From: an uncultured Tenacibaculum sp.
GTDB taxonomy: Bacteria > Bacteroidota > Bacteroidia > Flavobacteriales > Flavobacteriaceae
Length of the DNA: 64,000 bases
Reading direction: 5' to 3'
Assembly (NCBI GenBank): GCA_947504185.1
Contig: CANNGJ010000015.1
Location: forward strand, 1-64,000
The translations under genes and the position numbers were made by a program. The notes beneath the pieces were generated by a model. That model worked only from the letters and a program-made list of their open reading frames with translations, was not told the DNA's origin and did no database searches. Each line of letters starts with the position of its first letter. The first letter of the stretch is position 1. Shown one piece after another: positions 35,268 through 45,056 of the stretch.

Positions 35268-37385
35268 ATGGCTAGAGATTTAAAATTTACAAGAAATATT
35301 GGTATTGCTGCGCATATTGATGCTGGTAAAACTACTACGACAGAGCGTGTATTATATTATACAGGTGTAAGTCATAAGATTGGTGAGGTGCATGATGGTG
35401 CTGCAACTATGGACTGGATGGAGCAAGAGCAAGAAAGAGGTATTACAATTACTTCTGCTGCTACCACTTGTGAGTGGAAGTTTCCTGTGGAAAATGGCCA
35501 GCCAACAAAAGATACTAAAGGATATCACTTTAATATTATTGATACTCCTGGTCACGTTGATTTTACAGTAGAGGTAAACCGTTCGTTAAGAGTTCTTGAT
35601 GGATTAGTTTTCTTATTTAGTGCTGTTGATGGTGTTGAACCTCAATCAGAAACTAACTGGAGATTAGCTGATAACTATAAAGTTCCAAGAATTGGTTTCG
35701 TTAACAAAATGGACCGTCAAGGATCTAACTTTATGGCTGTGTGTCAACAAGTAAAAGATATGTTAAAGTCTAACGCTGTACCAATCGTAATGAACATTGG
35801 TGATGAAGCAGATTTTAAAGGTATTGTTGATTTAGTAAAGAACCGTGCTATTATATGGCATGATCATACACAAGGAGCTACTTTTGATATCGTTGATATT
35901 CCAGAAGAATTAAAAGAAGAGGCTGCAATGTTACGTGGTAAACTTATTGAAGAAGTTGCTGCTTACGATGAGAATCTTTTAGAAAAATATATGGAAGATG
36001 AAAACTCTATTACTGAAGATGAGGTGCATGCTGCTCTTCGTGCTGCTGTAATGGATATGTCTATCATTCCTATGATCTGTGGATCAGCATTTAAAAACAA
36101 AGGAGTACAGTTCTTATTAGATGCAGTATGTCGTTACTTGCCTTCACCGGTAGATAAGGATGCTATTGTTGGAACTGATCCTAATACAGGTGACGAGATT
36201 TCTCGTAAGCCAGATGCAAAAGAGCCTTTCTCTGCATTAGCATTTAAAATTGCAACAGATCCTTTCGTAGGTCGTTTAGCATTTTTCCGTGCATATTCAG
36301 GGCGTTTAGATGCAGGTTCTTATGTGTTAAATAACCGTTCAGGTAAAAAAGAGCGTATCTCACGTATCTATCAAATGCACTCTAATAAACAAAATGCTAT
36401 CGATTATATCGAAGCAGGAGATATTGGTGCAGCAGTAGGATTTAAGTCTATTAAGACTGGAGATACTTTATCTGACGAAAAGAATCCAATCGTTTTAGAA
36501 TCGATGGACTTCCCAGATCCAGTAATTGGTATCGCGGTAGAGCCTAAGACTAAAGCTGATGTAGATAAGTTAGGTATGTCTTTAGCAAAATTAGCTGAAG
36601 AGGATCCAACGTTTACTGTAAGAACTGACGAAGCTTCAGGACAGACTATTATTTCTGGAATGGGTGAGTTACACTTAGATATTATTGTTGATCGTTTAAA
36701 ACGTGAATTCAAAGTAGAGGTGAACGAAGGTCAGCCACAAGTAGAGTACAAAGAGGCTATTACACAAGCTGCAGATCACAGAGAGGTTTATAAAAAGCAA
36801 TCTGGTGGACGTGGTAAGTTTGCTGATATCGTATTTACTATGGAGCCAGCTGATGAAGGTGTTCAAGGTTTACAATTTGAGTCTGTAATTAAAGGTGGTA
36901 ACGTTCCTAAAGAATTTGTACCGTCTGTAGAAAAAGGATTCAAAGAAGCAATGAAGAATGGTCCTTTAGCAGGATACGAAATGGATTCAATGAAAGTTAC
37001 TTTAAAAGATGGATCTTTCCACCCTGTGGATTCTGATCAATTATCTTTCGAATTAGCTGCGAAAATGGGTTATAAAGCTGCTGCAAAAGCTGCAAGAGCT
37101 AAAATCATGGAGCCATTGATGAAGTTAGAAGTGTTAACTCCTGAAGAAAACATGGGAGATATCGTAGGAGACTTAAATAGAAGAAGAGGACAGGTTAACG
37201 ATATGAGTGACCGTGCTGGTTCTAAAGTTGTAAAAGCATTAGTTCCATTATCTGAAATGTTCGGATATGTTACTGCTTTAAGAACTATGTCTTCAGGTAG
37301 AGCTACTTCTACAATGGAATTTTCTCATTATGCAGAAACTCCATCTAACGTTTCTGAGGATGTAATTGCAAAAGCTAAAGGTTAA
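35268..37385 (+). CDS. fusA: Translation elongation factor G
   Basis: A 705-residue GTPase of normal length. G1 '[20 protein letters not shown]', G3 '[12 protein letters not shown]' and G4 'VNKMDRQG' are intact, as are the C-terminal domains IV-V ('[20 protein letters not shown]'). EF-G drives translocation on the ribosome. It follows rpsG by 3 nt. tuf, which follows fusA in many bacteria, is absent; rpsJ follows instead, as commonly seen in Bacteroidota. Confidence 0.98.
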   Translation: MARDLKFTRNIGIAAHIDAGKTTTTERVLYYTGVSHKIGEVHDGAATMDWMEQEQERGITITSAATTCEWKFPVENGQPTKDTKGYHFNIIDTPGHVDFTVEVNRSLRVLDGLVFLFSAVDGVEPQSETNWRLADNYKVPRIGFVNKMDRQGSNFMAVCQQVKDMLKSNAVPIVMNIGDEADFKGIVDLVKNRAIIWHDHTQGATFDIVDIPEELKEEAAMLRGKLIEEVAAYDENLLEKYMEDENSITEDEVHAALRAAVMDMSIIPMICGSAFKNKGVQFLLDAVCRYLPSPVDKDAIVGTDPNTGDEISRKPDAKEPFSALAFKIATDPFVGRLAFFRAYSGRLDAGSYVLNNRSGKKERISRIYQMHSNKQNAIDYIEAGDIGAAVGFKSIKTGDTLSDEKNPIVLESMDFPDPVIGIAVEPKTKADVDKLGMSLAKLAEEDPTFTVRTDEASGQTIISGMGELHLDIIVDRLKREFKVEVNEGQPQVEYKEAITQAADHREVYKKQSGGRGKFADIVFTMEPADEGVQGLQFESVIKGGNVPKEFVPSVEKGFKEAMKNGPLAGYEMDSMKVTLKDGSFHPVDSDQLSFELAAKMGYKAAAKAARAKIMEPLMKLEVLTPEENMGDIVGDLNRRRGQVNDMSDRAGSKVVKALVPLSEMFGYVTALRTMSSGRATSTMEFSHYAETPSNVSEDVIAKAKG

Positions 37386-37397
37386 TAAGATATTAAG

Positions 37398-37703
37398 ATG
37401 AGCCAAAAAATTAGAATTAAATTAAAATCTTACGATTACAACTTAGTAGATAAGTCTGCTGAAAAAATCGTAAAGACAGTAAAGAGTACTGGAGCTGTAG
37501 TAAACGGTCCAATTCCTTTACCAACAAATAAAAAGATTTTTACAGTATTACGTTCACCACACGTAAATAAAAAATCTAGAGAGCAATTTCAATTATCTGC
37601 TTACAAAAGATTATTAGACATTTATAGTTCTTCTTCGAAAACTATTGATGCTTTAATGAAACTTGAGTTACCGAGTGGAGTTGAAGTTGAGATTAAAGTA
37701 TAA
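37398..37703 (+). CDS. rpsJ: 30S ribosomal protein S10
   Basis: A 101-residue S10 ('[20 protein letters not shown]', '[20 protein letters not shown]'). It sits in the 30S head and also serves as NusE in antitermination complexes. In E. coli it starts the S10 operon; here it closes the str operon 12 nt after fusA and is cut off from rplC by a strong terminator and a 291-nt spacer. Confidence 0.98.
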   Translation: MSQKIRIKLKSYDYNLVDKSAEKIVKTVKSTGAVVNGPIPLPTNKKIFTVLRSPHVNKKSREQFQLSAYKRLLDIYSSSSKTIDALMKLELPSGVEVEIKV

Positions 37704-37713
37704 GTAAATAACT

Positions 37714-37752
37714 AACTTTCGGTTTAATTTTGTTAAACCGAAAGTTTTTTTT
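37714..37752 (+). terminator. Terminator of the str operon
   Basis: Perfect 14-bp stem (AACTTTCGGTTTAA 37714-37727 with TTAAACCGAAAGTT 37733-37746), 5-nt loop TTTTG, then a T-run to 37752. It begins 10 nt after the rpsJ stop. The loop and T-run also form parts of the next promoter. Confidence 0.92.
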
Positions 37753-37759
37753 ACTTTTG
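37729..37759 (+). promoter_or_regulatory. Promoter of the rplC (S10) operon, embedded in the str terminator
   Basis: TTTG (37729-37732) lies in the terminator loop; TACTTTTG (37752-37759) follows after 19 nt, immediately past the T-run. Spacing and both boxes match the Bacteroidota consensus. Predicted start of transcription is near 37764. Confidence 0.8.
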
Positions 37760-37763
37760 CACA

Positions 37764-37994
37764 CCGAAATTTAGGTTTCGTGGTGTAAAAATTCTGTTAT
37801 TTAATCAGAATTTAACATGTCCGGAGGGTTTCGCGAAGGAAAAATGGTAAAAACAAATTCAAGAGTGAAGATGTTTTTCGCTCTTTTTTTATGTGAAAAC
37901 TAAAGGAAAACAAACTGAAACATTTGTTTCAAAACAATTTTTTATTAATAGACGCGCTGGATAAAATAAATCTATCGTCTTAAAATTAACAAAT
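37764..37994 (+). promoter_or_regulatory. Structured 5' leader of the rplC operon, with internal terminator at 37862-37890
   Basis: About 230 nt between the predicted transcription start and the rplC ATG. In order: an imperfect hairpin (37761-37786, ACACC..GGTGT), a hairpin AAATTCTG/CAGAATTT (37789-37813), a GC-richer stretch TCCGGAGGGTTTCGCGAAGG (37820-37839), then AGAGTGAA/TTCGCTCT (37862-37884, one G-U pair) followed by seven T, which is a terminator inside the leader. A hairpin GAAAC/GTTTC follows. This layout suggests transcription attenuation, most likely autoregulation by a ribosomal protein of the operon. In E. coli L4 binds the S10 leader; which protein acts here is unknown. Confidence 0.6.
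37817..37903 (+). CDS. Possible 28-residue leader peptide upstream of rplC
   Basis: An ORF from ATG 37817 to TAA 37903 begins MSGGFREGKMVKT and runs straight through the leader terminator hairpin and T-run ('KMFFALFLCEN'). Ribosomes on it would melt the hairpin, so it could couple translation to read-through. It may equally be chance within a conserved RNA; there is no clear ribosome-binding site. Confidence 0.3.
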   Translation: MSGGFREGKMVKTNSRVKMFFALFLCEN

Positions 37995-38612
37995 ATGTCT
38001 GGGTTAATAGGTAGAAAAGTAGGTATGACCAGCTTATTCGATGAGAACGGGAAAAATATTCCTTGTACTGTAATCGAAGCAGGTCCATGCGTGGTTACCC
38101 AAGTCAGAACCGAAGAGGTTGACGGCTATAACGCGTTACAACTTGGTTTCGATGACAAAAAAGCAAAAAGCTCTAATAAAGCTTTAGATGGTCACTTTAA
38201 AAAAGCTGGTACATCTGCTAAGAAAAAAGTTATTGAATTTCAAGGGTTTGAAGGAGAGTACAAATTAGGTGATTCAATTACTGTTGAGCACTTTACTGAA
38301 GGAGAATTCGTAGATGTTTCTGGGGTTTCTAAAGGTAAAGGTTTTCAAGGTGTTGTTAAACGTCATGGATTTGCCGGAGTTGGACAAGCAACTCACGGTC
38401 AACATAACCGTTTAAGAGCTCCTGGTTCGATTGGTGCTGCATCTTACCCTGCAAGAGTATTCAAAGGAATGCGTATGGCAGGTCGTATGGGTGGAGACAA
38501 AGTAAAAGTTCAAAATTTAAAAGTATTAAAAGTGGTTGCTGATAAGAATCTTATCGTAGTTAAAGGAGCAATTCCTGGTCACAAAAATGCTTTTGTAACT
38601 ATCGAAAAATAA
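37995..38612 (+). CDS. rplC: 50S ribosomal protein L3
   Basis: A 205-residue L3. Start '[20 protein letters not shown]' and the long loop that reaches the peptidyl-transferase centre ('[20 protein letters not shown]') are intact. It opens the S10 operon proper, behind its own promoter and a long leader. Its stop overlaps the rplD start by one base (TAATG), so the pair is translationally coupled. Confidence 0.98.
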   Translation: MSGLIGRKVGMTSLFDENGKNIPCTVIEAGPCVVTQVRTEEVDGYNALQLGFDDKKAKSSNKALDGHFKKAGTSAKKKVIEFQGFEGEYKLGDSITVEHFTEGEFVDVSGVSKGKGFQGVVKRHGFAGVGQATHGQHNRLRAPGSIGAASYPARVFKGMRMAGRMGGDKVKVQNLKVLKVVADKNLIVVKGAIPGHKNAFVTIEK

Positions 38613-39241
38613 TGAAAGTAGCAGTTTTAGATATTACAGGAAAAGATACTGGTAGAAAAGTTGAACTTTCTAACGAAGTATTCGGTATAGAGCCAAATGA
38701 TCATGCTATTTACTTAGATGTAAAGCAGTATTTAGCAAATCAAAGACAAGGTACTCATAAAGCTAAAGAAAGAGCTGAGATTACTGGAAGTACAAGAAAG
38801 ATTAAAAAACAAAAGGGTACAGGTACTGCACGTGCAGGATCTATTAAGTCTGGAGTTTTTAGAGGTGGAGGTCGTATGTTCGGTCCAAGACCAAGAAATT
38901 ACTCTTTCAAGTTAAATAAAAACTTAAAGCGTTTAGCACGTAAGTCTGCTTTAAGTGTACAAACAAAAGATAGTAACGTAGTTGTTGTTGAAGATTTCAA
39001 TTTTGAAACTCCAAAAACAAAAGAGTTTATCAATGTTTTAAAAGCTTTCGAAATTGAGACTAAAAAGTCTTTATTCGTGTTAAGTGAAGAAAATAAAAAT
39101 GTTTATTTATCTTCTCGTAACTTGAAAAAAGCTAAAGTAGTAAATGCTACAGGAATTAATACTTACAGTGTTTTAAACGCTAACAAAGTTGTAATTGCTG
39201 AGAGTACTTTAGAAGAAATTCAATCTAATTTAAGTAAATAG
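38612..39241 (+). CDS. rplD: 50S ribosomal protein L4
   Basis: A 209-residue L4. The extended loop lining the exit tunnel is present ('[20 protein letters not shown]' then '[18 protein letters not shown]'). In E. coli L4 is the autoregulator of the S10 operon, which makes it the first candidate ligand for the rplC leader. The gene overlaps rplC by one base and ends 8 nt before rplW. Confidence 0.98.
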   Translation: MKVAVLDITGKDTGRKVELSNEVFGIEPNDHAIYLDVKQYLANQRQGTHKAKERAEITGSTRKIKKQKGTGTARAGSIKSGVFRGGGRMFGPRPRNYSFKLNKNLKRLARKSALSVQTKDSNVVVVEDFNFETPKTKEFINVLKAFEIETKKSLFVLSEENKNVYLSSRNLKKAKVVNATGINTYSVLNANKVVIAESTLEEIQSNLSK

Positions 39242-39249
39242 GGAAAGAT

Positions 39250-39540
39250 ATGAGTATTTTAATAAAACCTATTATTACGGAAAAAGCTACGAATGATAGC
39301 GAGGTTTATAACCGTTATGCATTTGTAGTAAACAGTAAAGCTAACAAATTAGAAATCAGAGGAGCTGTAGAGGCTGCTTATGGTGTAGCGATTAAGTCTG
39401 TTAAAACTATGAATTATCCTATTCAAAGAAATACTAAATACACTAAAAAAGGTTTAGTAACTGGGATAAAAAGTGGATATAAGAAGGCAATCGTTCAGTT
39501 AGCTGAAGGAGAAACTATTGATTTTTATAACAATCTTTAA
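39250..39540 (+). CDS. rplW: 50S ribosomal protein L23
   Basis: A 96-residue L23 ('[18 protein letters not shown]', '[20 protein letters not shown]'). It sits at the tunnel exit and docks trigger factor and the signal recognition particle. Size and position between rplD and rplB are standard. Confidence 0.98.
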   Translation: MSILIKPIITEKATNDSEVYNRYAFVVNSKANKLEIRGAVEAAYGVAIKSVKTMNYPIQRNTKYTKKGLVTGIKSGYKKAIVQLAEGETIDFYNNL

Positions 39541-39551
39541 GAAAAGACAGA

Positions 39552-40376
39552 ATGTCAGTTAGAAAATTAAAACCAGTAACACCAGGTCAGCGTTTTAGAG
39601 TAGTGAATGGGTTCGACACCATAACTACTGATAAGCCGGAGAAATCTTTATTAGCTCCGAAAAAACGATCTGGAGGTCGAAACAATCAGGGAAGAATGAC
39701 TACACGTAATATCGGTGGAGGTCATAAACAAAAATACCGTATTATCGATTTTAAAAGAGATAAGCAAGGTATCCCTGCAACAGTAAAAACTATCGAGTAC
39801 GATCCAAATCGTACTGCATTTATTGCATTAGTTAGTTATGCTGATGGTGAAAAGCGTTATGTAATTGCACAAAACGGTTTAAAAGTAGGTCAAACTATTG
39901 TATCAGGAAAAGAAGTAGCACCAGAAGTTGGTAATGCTATGTACTTAAGTGAAATTCCTTTAGGTACAACTATTTCTTGTATTGAGTTACACCCAGGACA
40001 AGGAGCTGTTATGGCTCGTTCTGCAGGTTCATTTGCTCAATTAATGGCAAGAGACGGTAAGTATGCAACAGTTAAGTTACCTTCAGGAGAAACAAGATTA
40101 ATCTTGTTAACTTGTATGGCAACTATTGGAGTTGTTTCTAACTCAGACCACCAATTATTAGTATCTGGTAAAGCAGGTAGAAGTCGTTGGTTAGGTAGAA
40201 GACCTAGAACAAACCCAGTAAGAATGAACCCAGTTGATCACCCAATGGGTGGTGGTGAAGGACGTTCTTCAGGAGGGCATCCAAGATCTAGAAACGGTAT
40301 TCCAGCTAAAGGATTTAAGACTAGATCTAAGACTAAAGCTAGTAATAAGTACATTATAGAACGTAGAAAGAAATAA
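39552..40376 (+). CDS. rplB: 50S ribosomal protein L2
   Basis: A 274-residue L2. The RNA-binding region ('[20 protein letters not shown]') and the C-terminal loop near the peptidyl-transferase centre ('[20 protein letters not shown]', including the conserved His) are intact. It starts 11 nt after rplW and ends 3 nt before rpsS. Confidence 0.98.
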   Translation: MSVRKLKPVTPGQRFRVVNGFDTITTDKPEKSLLAPKKRSGGRNNQGRMTTRNIGGGHKQKYRIIDFKRDKQGIPATVKTIEYDPNRTAFIALVSYADGEKRYVIAQNGLKVGQTIVSGKEVAPEVGNAMYLSEIPLGTTISCIELHPGQGAVMARSAGSFAQLMARDGKYATVKLPSGETRLILLTCMATIGVVSNSDHQLLVSGKAGRSRWLGRRPRTNPVRMNPVDHPMGGGEGRSSGGHPRSRNGIPAKGFKTRSKTKASNKYIIERRKK

Positions 40377-40379
40377 GAC

Positions 40380-40658
40380 ATGGCAAGATCATTAAAAAAA
40401 GGACCTTTCGTTCACTATAAACTAGAGAAAAAAGTGTTAGCTAACATTGAAACTGAGAGTAAATCAGTTATCAAAACTTGGTCAAGAGCAAGTATGATTA
40501 CTCCAGACTTCGTAGGACAAACAATTGCAGTTCATAATGGAAAGCAATTTATTCCTGTGTACGTTACTGAAAACATGGTAGGTCATAAATTAGGAGAATT
40601 TTCACCAACACGTTCTTTTAGAGGGCACGCTGGTGCAAAAAATAAAGGAAAAAAATAG
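40380..40658 (+). CDS. rpsS: 30S ribosomal protein S19
   Basis: A 92-residue S19 ('[20 protein letters not shown]', '[20 protein letters not shown]'). It contacts 16S rRNA in the 30S head and forms subunit bridges with S13. It starts 3 nt after rplB. Confidence 0.98.
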   Translation: MARSLKKGPFVHYKLEKKVLANIETESKSVIKTWSRASMITPDFVGQTIAVHNGKQFIPVYVTENMVGHKLGEFSPTRSFRGHAGAKNKGKK

Positions 40659-40667
40659 TAGGAAATT

Positions 40668-41072
40668 ATGGGAAGTCGTAAACATAACATGGCAACACAG
40701 TTAAAAGAAGCTAGAAAGTCTAGAGCTTTCGCTAAAATAACTAATTGTCCTACATCACCAAGAAAAATGCGCTTGGTAGCAGATTTAGTAAGAGGAGTAG
40801 AGGTTGAGAAAGCTTTACAAATCTTAAAATTCAGTCCAAAAGAAGCATCAAGAAATTTAGAGAAGTTGTTAATGTCTGCAATTGCAAACTGGCAAGCTAA
40901 AAATGAAGATGCAAGTATCGAAGATGCTGGATTATTTGTTAAATCAATTTGTGTTGATAGCGCAGGTATGTTAAAAAGGTTAAGACCAGCTCCACAAGGT
41001 CGTGCACATAGAATCCGTAAGCGTTCTAATCACGTTACTTTAGAGTTAGGTGCTAAAAATAACAGTAATTAA
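40668..41072 (+). CDS. rplV: 50S ribosomal protein L22
   Basis: A 134-residue L22, longer at the N-terminus than E. coli L22 (start [20 protein letters not shown], as in other Flavobacteriia). An internal ATG at the eighth codon is an alternative start. Core '[18 protein letters not shown]' and the tunnel-lining hairpin '[18 protein letters not shown]' are present. It lies between rpsS and rpsC. Confidence 0.97.
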   Translation: MGSRKHNMATQLKEARKSRAFAKITNCPTSPRKMRLVADLVRGVEVEKALQILKFSPKEASRNLEKLLMSAIANWQAKNEDASIEDAGLFVKSICVDSAGMLKRLRPAPQGRAHRIRKRSNHVTLELGAKNNSN

Positions 41073-41083
41073 TCAAAGTAGAA

Positions 41084-41803
41084 ATGGGACAAAAAACAAA
41101 TCCAATAGGAAATCGTTTAGGAATTATCAGAGGATGGGAATCTAACTGGTATGGTGGAAATGACTACGGAGATAAATTAGCTGAAGATGATAAAATAAGA
41201 AAGTACATCCGTGCTAGATTATTTAAAGCAAGTGTATCTCGTGTAATTATTGAGCGTACTTTAAAACTTGTAACCGTTACTATCACTACTGCTAGACCTG
41301 GTATTATTATCGGTAAAGGTGGACAAGAGGTAGACAAGTTAAAAGAAGAGCTTAAGAAAATTACAGGTAAAGAAGTTCAAATTAACATTTTCGAAATTAA
41401 ACGTCCAGAAGTAGACGCAACTTTAGTTGCTGCTAGTGTTGCTCGTCAAATCGAAAACAGAATTTCTTACAAGCGTGCTACTAAAATGGCTATCGCTGCT
41501 GCAATGAGAATGAATGCTGAAGGAATTAAAGTGCAATTATCAGGTCGTTTAAATGGAGCTGAAATGGCACGTTCTGAGCATTATAAAGAAGGAAGAATTC
41601 CTCTTTCTACTTTTAGAGCAGATATCGATTATGCACTTGTTGAGGCTCATACTCAATACGGAAGAATCGGTGTTAAAGTATGGATTATGAAAGGTGAGGT
41701 TTATGGAAAACGTGAATTATCTCCATTAGTAGGATTATCTAAACAAAAAGGTAACTCTAATAAAGGTGGTAACAGTAAACGTCAACCTCGCAGAAGAAAA
41801 TAA
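41084..41803 (+). CDS. rpsC: 30S ribosomal protein S3
   Basis: A 239-residue S3. N-terminus '[20 protein letters not shown]', KH domain with '[20 protein letters not shown]' and C-domain '[18 protein letters not shown]', followed by a basic tail (NRKQPRRRK-like end). S3 helps form the mRNA entry channel helicase. Confidence 0.98.
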   Translation: MGQKTNPIGNRLGIIRGWESNWYGGNDYGDKLAEDDKIRKYIRARLFKASVSRVIIERTLKLVTVTITTARPGIIIGKGGQEVDKLKEELKKITGKEVQINIFEIKRPEVDATLVAASVARQIENRISYKRATKMAIAAAMRMNAEGIKVQLSGRLNGAEMARSEHYKEGRIPLSTFRADIDYALVEAHTQYGRIGVKVWIMKGEVYGKRELSPLVGLSKQKGNSNKGGNSKRQPRRRK

Positions 41804-41825
41804 TTTTTAAAATTAGAAATTAAAA

Positions 41826-42257
41826 ATGTTACAGCCAAAAAGAGTAAAATACCGTAAGGTACAGAAGGCCAAAGGTAATATGAAGGGTAACTCTAATAGA
41901 GGAAACCAACTTTCTAACGGAATGTTTGGAATCAAATCATTAGATCAAAACCTATTAACCTCTCGTCAAATAGAGGCGGCTCGTATTGCGGCAACTCGTC
42001 ATATGAAAAGAGAAGGTCAGCTTTGGATTAAAATATTTCCAGACAAGCCTATTACAAAGAAGCCATTAGAAGTACGTATGGGTAAAGGTAAAGGTGCACC
42101 TGATCATTTCGTAGCAGTAGTTAAACCAGGTAGAATTTTGTTTGAAGTTGGTGGAGTACCAATGGACGTAGCAAAAGAAGCATTACGTTTAGCAGCACAG
42201 AAACTTCCAGTAAAAACGAAGTTTGTTATCGCAAGAGATTTTGATTTTAACGCTTAA
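41826..42257 (+). CDS. rplP: 50S ribosomal protein L16
   Basis: A 143-residue L16 ('[20 protein letters not shown]', '[20 protein letters not shown]'). It lies near the A-site tRNA elbow and helps organise the peptidyl-transferase region. It starts 22 nt after rpsC. Confidence 0.98.
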   Translation: MLQPKRVKYRKVQKAKGNMKGNSNRGNQLSNGMFGIKSLDQNLLTSRQIEAARIAATRHMKREGQLWIKIFPDKPITKKPLEVRMGKGKGAPDHFVAVVKPGRILFEVGGVPMDVAKEALRLAAQKLPVKTKFVIARDFDFNA

Positions 42258-42268
42258 TTCTAAAAGAC

Positions 42269-42460
42269 ATGAAACAATCAGAAATTAAAGAATTATCTAT
42301 CGCAGACTTACAAGAAAAGTTAGGAGCGTTAAAGAAAAATTATACGGATCTTAAGATGGCTCACGCCATAACTCCATTGGAGAACCCATTAGAGTTACGT
42401 AGCTTAAGAAAATCTGTGGCAAGAATTGCTACAGAGTTAACTAAAAGAGAATTACAATAA
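42269..42460 (+). CDS. rpmC: 50S ribosomal protein L29
   Basis: A 63-residue L29: two helices with 'MKQSEIKELSIADLQEKLGA' and 'PLELRSLRKSVARIATEL'. It packs beside L23 at the tunnel exit. It lies between rplP and rpsQ. Confidence 0.97.
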   Translation: MKQSEIKELSIADLQEKLGALKKNYTDLKMAHAITPLENPLELRSLRKSVARIATELTKRELQ

Positions 42461-42478
42461 TTCTAGTCAGTTTTAAAG

Positions 42479-42736
42479 ATGGAAAAAAGAAATCTTAGAA
42501 AAGAGAGAATCGGTGTAGTATCTAGCAGCAAAATGGAGAAATCTATTGTAGTTAGCGAGGTAAAAAGAGTAAAGCACCCAATGTACGGAAAGTTCGTATT
42601 AAAGACTAAGAAGTACGTTGCACATGACGAGAATAACGATTGCAACGAAGGTGATACAGTTAGGATTATGGAAACACGTCCTATGAGTAAATCTAAACGT
42701 TGGAGATTAGTAGAAATCCTAGAAAGAGCTAAATAA
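42479..42736 (+). CDS. rpsQ: 30S ribosomal protein S17
   Basis: An 85-residue S17 with an OB fold ('[20 protein letters not shown]', '[19 protein letters not shown]', '[19 protein letters not shown]'). An early-binding 16S protein. It ends one base before the rplN ATG region (stop and start separated by a single nucleotide). Confidence 0.98.
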   Translation: MEKRNLRKERIGVVSSSKMEKSIVVSEVKRVKHPMYGKFVLKTKKYVAHDENNDCNEGDTVRIMETRPMSKSKRWRLVEILERAK

Positions 42737-42737
42737 T

Positions 42738-43106
42738 ATGTTACAGACAGAATCAAGATTAAAAGTCGCAGATAATACTGGAGCAAAAGAAGTTTTAGTA
42801 ATTAGAGTTTTAGGAGGAACAAAGAAGCGTTATGCTAGCGTTGGAGATAAAATTGTAGTAACTGTAAAGTCTGCAACTCCAAACGGAACTGTAAAGAAAG
42901 GACAAGTTTCTAGAGCAGTAGTTGTTCGTACTAAGAAAGAAGTTAGACGTAAAGACGGATCTTACATTAGATTCGATGACAATGCTTGTGTACTTTTAAA
43001 TCCTACAGAGGAAATGAGAGGAACTCGTGTATTCGGTCCAGTAGGACGTGAATTACGTGATAAGCAATTTATGAAGATAGTATCATTAGCACCTGAAGTG
43101 CTTTAA
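42738..43106 (+). CDS. rplN: 50S ribosomal protein L14
   Basis: A 122-residue L14, exact family length ('[20 protein letters not shown]', '[19 protein letters not shown]'). It forms an intersubunit bridge and is where the silencing factor RsfS binds. It begins the spc-type gene order rplN-rplX-rplE-rpsN. Confidence 0.98.
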   Translation: MLQTESRLKVADNTGAKEVLVIRVLGGTKKRYASVGDKIVVTVKSATPNGTVKKGQVSRAVVVRTKKEVRRKDGSYIRFDDNACVLLNPTEEMRGTRVFGPVGRELRDKQFMKIVSLAPEVL

Positions 43107-43118
43107 TTCGATAATAAG

Positions 43119-43427
43119 ATGAAGAAGTTTAAAATCAAATCAGGAGATACTGTTAGAGTATTAGCAGGAGATCATAAAGGATCTGAAGGAAAAGTTTTAC
43201 AAATTCTTAAAGATAAAGATAGAGTTTTAGTAGAAGGTGTTAACATGGTGTCTAAACACACTAAACCAAGCGCTACTAGTCCTCAAGGAGGAATTGTAAA
43301 AAAGGAAGCTCCATTACACATATCAAACGTTGCATTAATCGAAAACGGTGAAGCAGTAAGAGTTGGATATAAAGTAGAAGGAGATAAGAAAGTTAGATTT
43401 TCAAAAAAATCAGATAAAGCAATATAA
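43119..43427 (+). CDS. rplX: 50S ribosomal protein L24
   Basis: A 102-residue L24 with a KOW motif ('[20 protein letters not shown]') and '[20 protein letters not shown]'. An assembly initiator of the 50S subunit. It starts 12 nt after rplN and ends 2 nt before rplE. Confidence 0.98.
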   Translation: MKKFKIKSGDTVRVLAGDHKGSEGKVLQILKDKDRVLVEGVNMVSKHTKPSATSPQGGIVKKEAPLHISNVALIENGEAVRVGYKVEGDKKVRFSKKSDKAI

Positions 43428-43429
43428 CC

Positions 43430-43981
43430 ATGAGTTACGTACCAAGATTAAAAGAAGAGTACAAGAGCAGAGTTATCAAAGCTCTTACTGATGAATTCGG
43501 TTATAGTAATGTAATGCAAGTACCTAAATTACAAAAGATTGTTGTAAGTAAAGGTGTTGGAGCAGCTATAGCAGATAAGAAATTAATTGAATACGCTATT
43601 GACGAGTTAACTACAATTACAGGTCAAAAAGCAGTATCTACGATGTCTAAGAAAGATGTTGCAAACTTCAAATTACGTAAAGGGATGCCAATTGGTGCAA
43701 AAGTTACGTTAAGAGGAGATAAAATGTACGAATTTTTAGATAGATTAGTTACAGCTTCTTTACCACGTGTAAGAGACTTTAACGGAATCAAAGCTAACGG
43801 TTTTGATGGTAGAGGTAATTACAATTTAGGAATTACTGAACAAATCATCTATCCAGAAATAAATATTGACCAAATCAAAAAAATCAGCGGAATGGATATT
43901 ACTTTCGTAACATCTGCAGATACTGATAAAGAGGCAAAGTCATTATTAGGAGAATTAGGTTTACCATTTAAAAAGAATTAA
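43430..43981 (+). CDS. rplE: 50S ribosomal protein L5
   Basis: A 183-residue L5 ('[20 protein letters not shown]', '[20 protein letters not shown]', '[18 protein letters not shown]'). It binds 5S rRNA in the central protuberance. In E. coli the spc operon is controlled by S8 at this gene; no clear S8 site is visible by eye here. Confidence 0.98.
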   Translation: MSYVPRLKEEYKSRVIKALTDEFGYSNVMQVPKLQKIVVSKGVGAAIADKKLIEYAIDELTTITGQKAVSTMSKKDVANFKLRKGMPIGAKVTLRGDKMYEFLDRLVTASLPRVRDFNGIKANGFDGRGNYNLGITEQIIYPEINIDQIKKISGMDITFVTSADTDKEAKSLLGELGLPFKKN

Positions 43982-43984
43982 GAG

Positions 43985-44254
43985 ATGGCTAAAGAATCAA
44001 TGAAAGCGCGTGAGCGTAAAAGAGCAAAAATGGTTGCTAAGTATGCTGAAAAGAGAAAAGCTTTAAAAGAAGCTGGAGACTATGAAGGTTTACAAAAGTT
44101 ACCAAAGAACGCTTCACCAATTAGAATGCACAATCGTTGTAAGCTAACTGGACGTCCAAAAGGATATATGCGTCAGTTTGGTGTTTCACGTGTTACTTTC
44201 CGTGAAATGGCTAACCAAGGATTAATTCCAGGTGTAAAGAAAGCTAGCTGGTAA
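43985..44254 (+). CDS. rpsN: 30S ribosomal protein S14 (long, zinc-free type)
   Basis: An 89-residue S14 with '[20 protein letters not shown]' and C-terminal '[11 protein letters not shown]'. It is the long form without the two CxxC zinc pairs. It starts 3 nt after rplE. Unlike the usual spc order, it is followed not by an adjacent rpsH but by a 393-nt gap with a terminator and a promoter. Confidence 0.98.
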   Translation: MAKESMKARERKRAKMVAKYAEKRKALKEAGDYEGLQKLPKNASPIRMHNRCKLTGRPKGYMRQFGVSRVTFREMANQGLIPGVKKASW

Positions 44255-44277
44255 ACAGCACGTTTTATACATAAACA

Positions 44278-44314
44278 AAAGGTGTACAATTATAAAATAT
44301 TGTATGCCTTTTTG
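44278..44314 (+). terminator. Terminator after rpsN
   Basis: Imperfect hairpin AAAGGTGTACAAT (44278-44290) with ATTGTATGCCTTT (44299-44311), two mismatched pairs, then a T-rich tail. It lies 24 nt after the rpsN stop and should end the rplC-rpsN transcript, at least partly. Confidence 0.75.
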
Positions 44315-44433
44315 TTTTTACTAACTTTTCATAATAGTTACTTTTCTCTATTAAAATGTTAAGTGTTTTGAGTTTAAAAATAATGTTTAAAAAGTCAATA
44401 AATTAATACTCAAAACGATAATCAATAAAAAGA

Positions 44434-44463
44434 TTTTATTTTCAAAAAGTTTATGTATATTTG
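44434..44463 (+). promoter_or_regulatory. Promoter of the rpsH operon
   Basis: TATATTTG (44456-44463) is a perfect -7 box followed by CAC, the usual context. The -33 box is weak (TTTT at 44434-44437) but correctly spaced. The next gene is 185 nt away, so the transcript has a long leader. Confidence 0.7.
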
Positions 44464-44467
44464 CACT

Positions 44468-44647
44468 CTGTTTTTATAGGGTAAATTATGCCTTGTAAGT
44501 AAATACTAAATAAAATAGTATAATGCTTGTGAGATTTTACTCAAAAAACGAAAAATAAATATTAACTGGTTTAAGGTTTAGTTGTAACCATTTATCCCTA
44601 AGGATAAATAAAAACTACTAAAAACCGAAACCATAAATTAATTAATT
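44468..44647 (+). promoter_or_regulatory. Long leader upstream of rpsH
   Basis: About 180 nt of untranslated leader in the 393-nt rpsN-rpsH spacer. It contains two similar segments (ATTATGCCTTGTAAG near 44487 and ATAATGCTTGTGAG near 44521), GGTTT/AAACC complementary ends and a perfect hairpin TTTATCC/GGATAAA (44591-44608). No ORF of note. A ribosomal-protein-binding leader (S8 is the natural candidate by analogy with E. coli) is possible but unproven. Confidence 0.45.
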
Positions 44648-45046
44648 ATGTATACAGATCCAATCGCGGATTTTCTTACTCGTGTTAGAAATGCTACGGC
44701 AGTAGGGCACAGAGTAGTGGAGGTTCCTGCTTCGAACTTGAAGAAGGAAATGACGAAAATTTTGTTCGATCAAGGTTACATTTTAAGTTACCAGTTCAAT
44801 GACGATAAAGTTCAAGGAACTATTAAGATAGCTTTAAAGTACGACCGTGATACGAAAGAATCAGTAATCAGAAAGATTCAAAGAATTTCAACACCAGGTT
44901 TACGTAAGTACGTTGGCGCTAAAGAGATGCCAAGAGTATTAAACGGTTTAGGTATTGCTATTATTTCTACATCGAAAGGTGTTATGACAAATAAGAAAGC
45001 AACACAAGAAAACGTTGGTGGAGAAGTATTATGTTACGTTTATTAA
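44648..45046 (+). CDS. rpsH: 30S ribosomal protein S8
   Basis: A 132-residue S8 ('MYTDPIADFLTRVRNATAVG', 'PRVLNGLGIAIISTSKGVMT', end EVLCYVY). It binds the central domain of 16S rRNA and in E. coli represses the spc operon. Here it is the first gene of a separate transcription unit with its own promoter. Confidence 0.98.
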   Translation: MYTDPIADFLTRVRNATAVGHRVVEVPASNLKKEMTKILFDQGYILSYQFNDDKVQGTIKIALKYDRDTKESVIRKIQRISTPGLRKYVGAKEMPRVLNGLGIAIISTSKGVMTNKKATQENVGGEVLCYVY

Positions 45047-45056
45047 ACCTTAGGAA

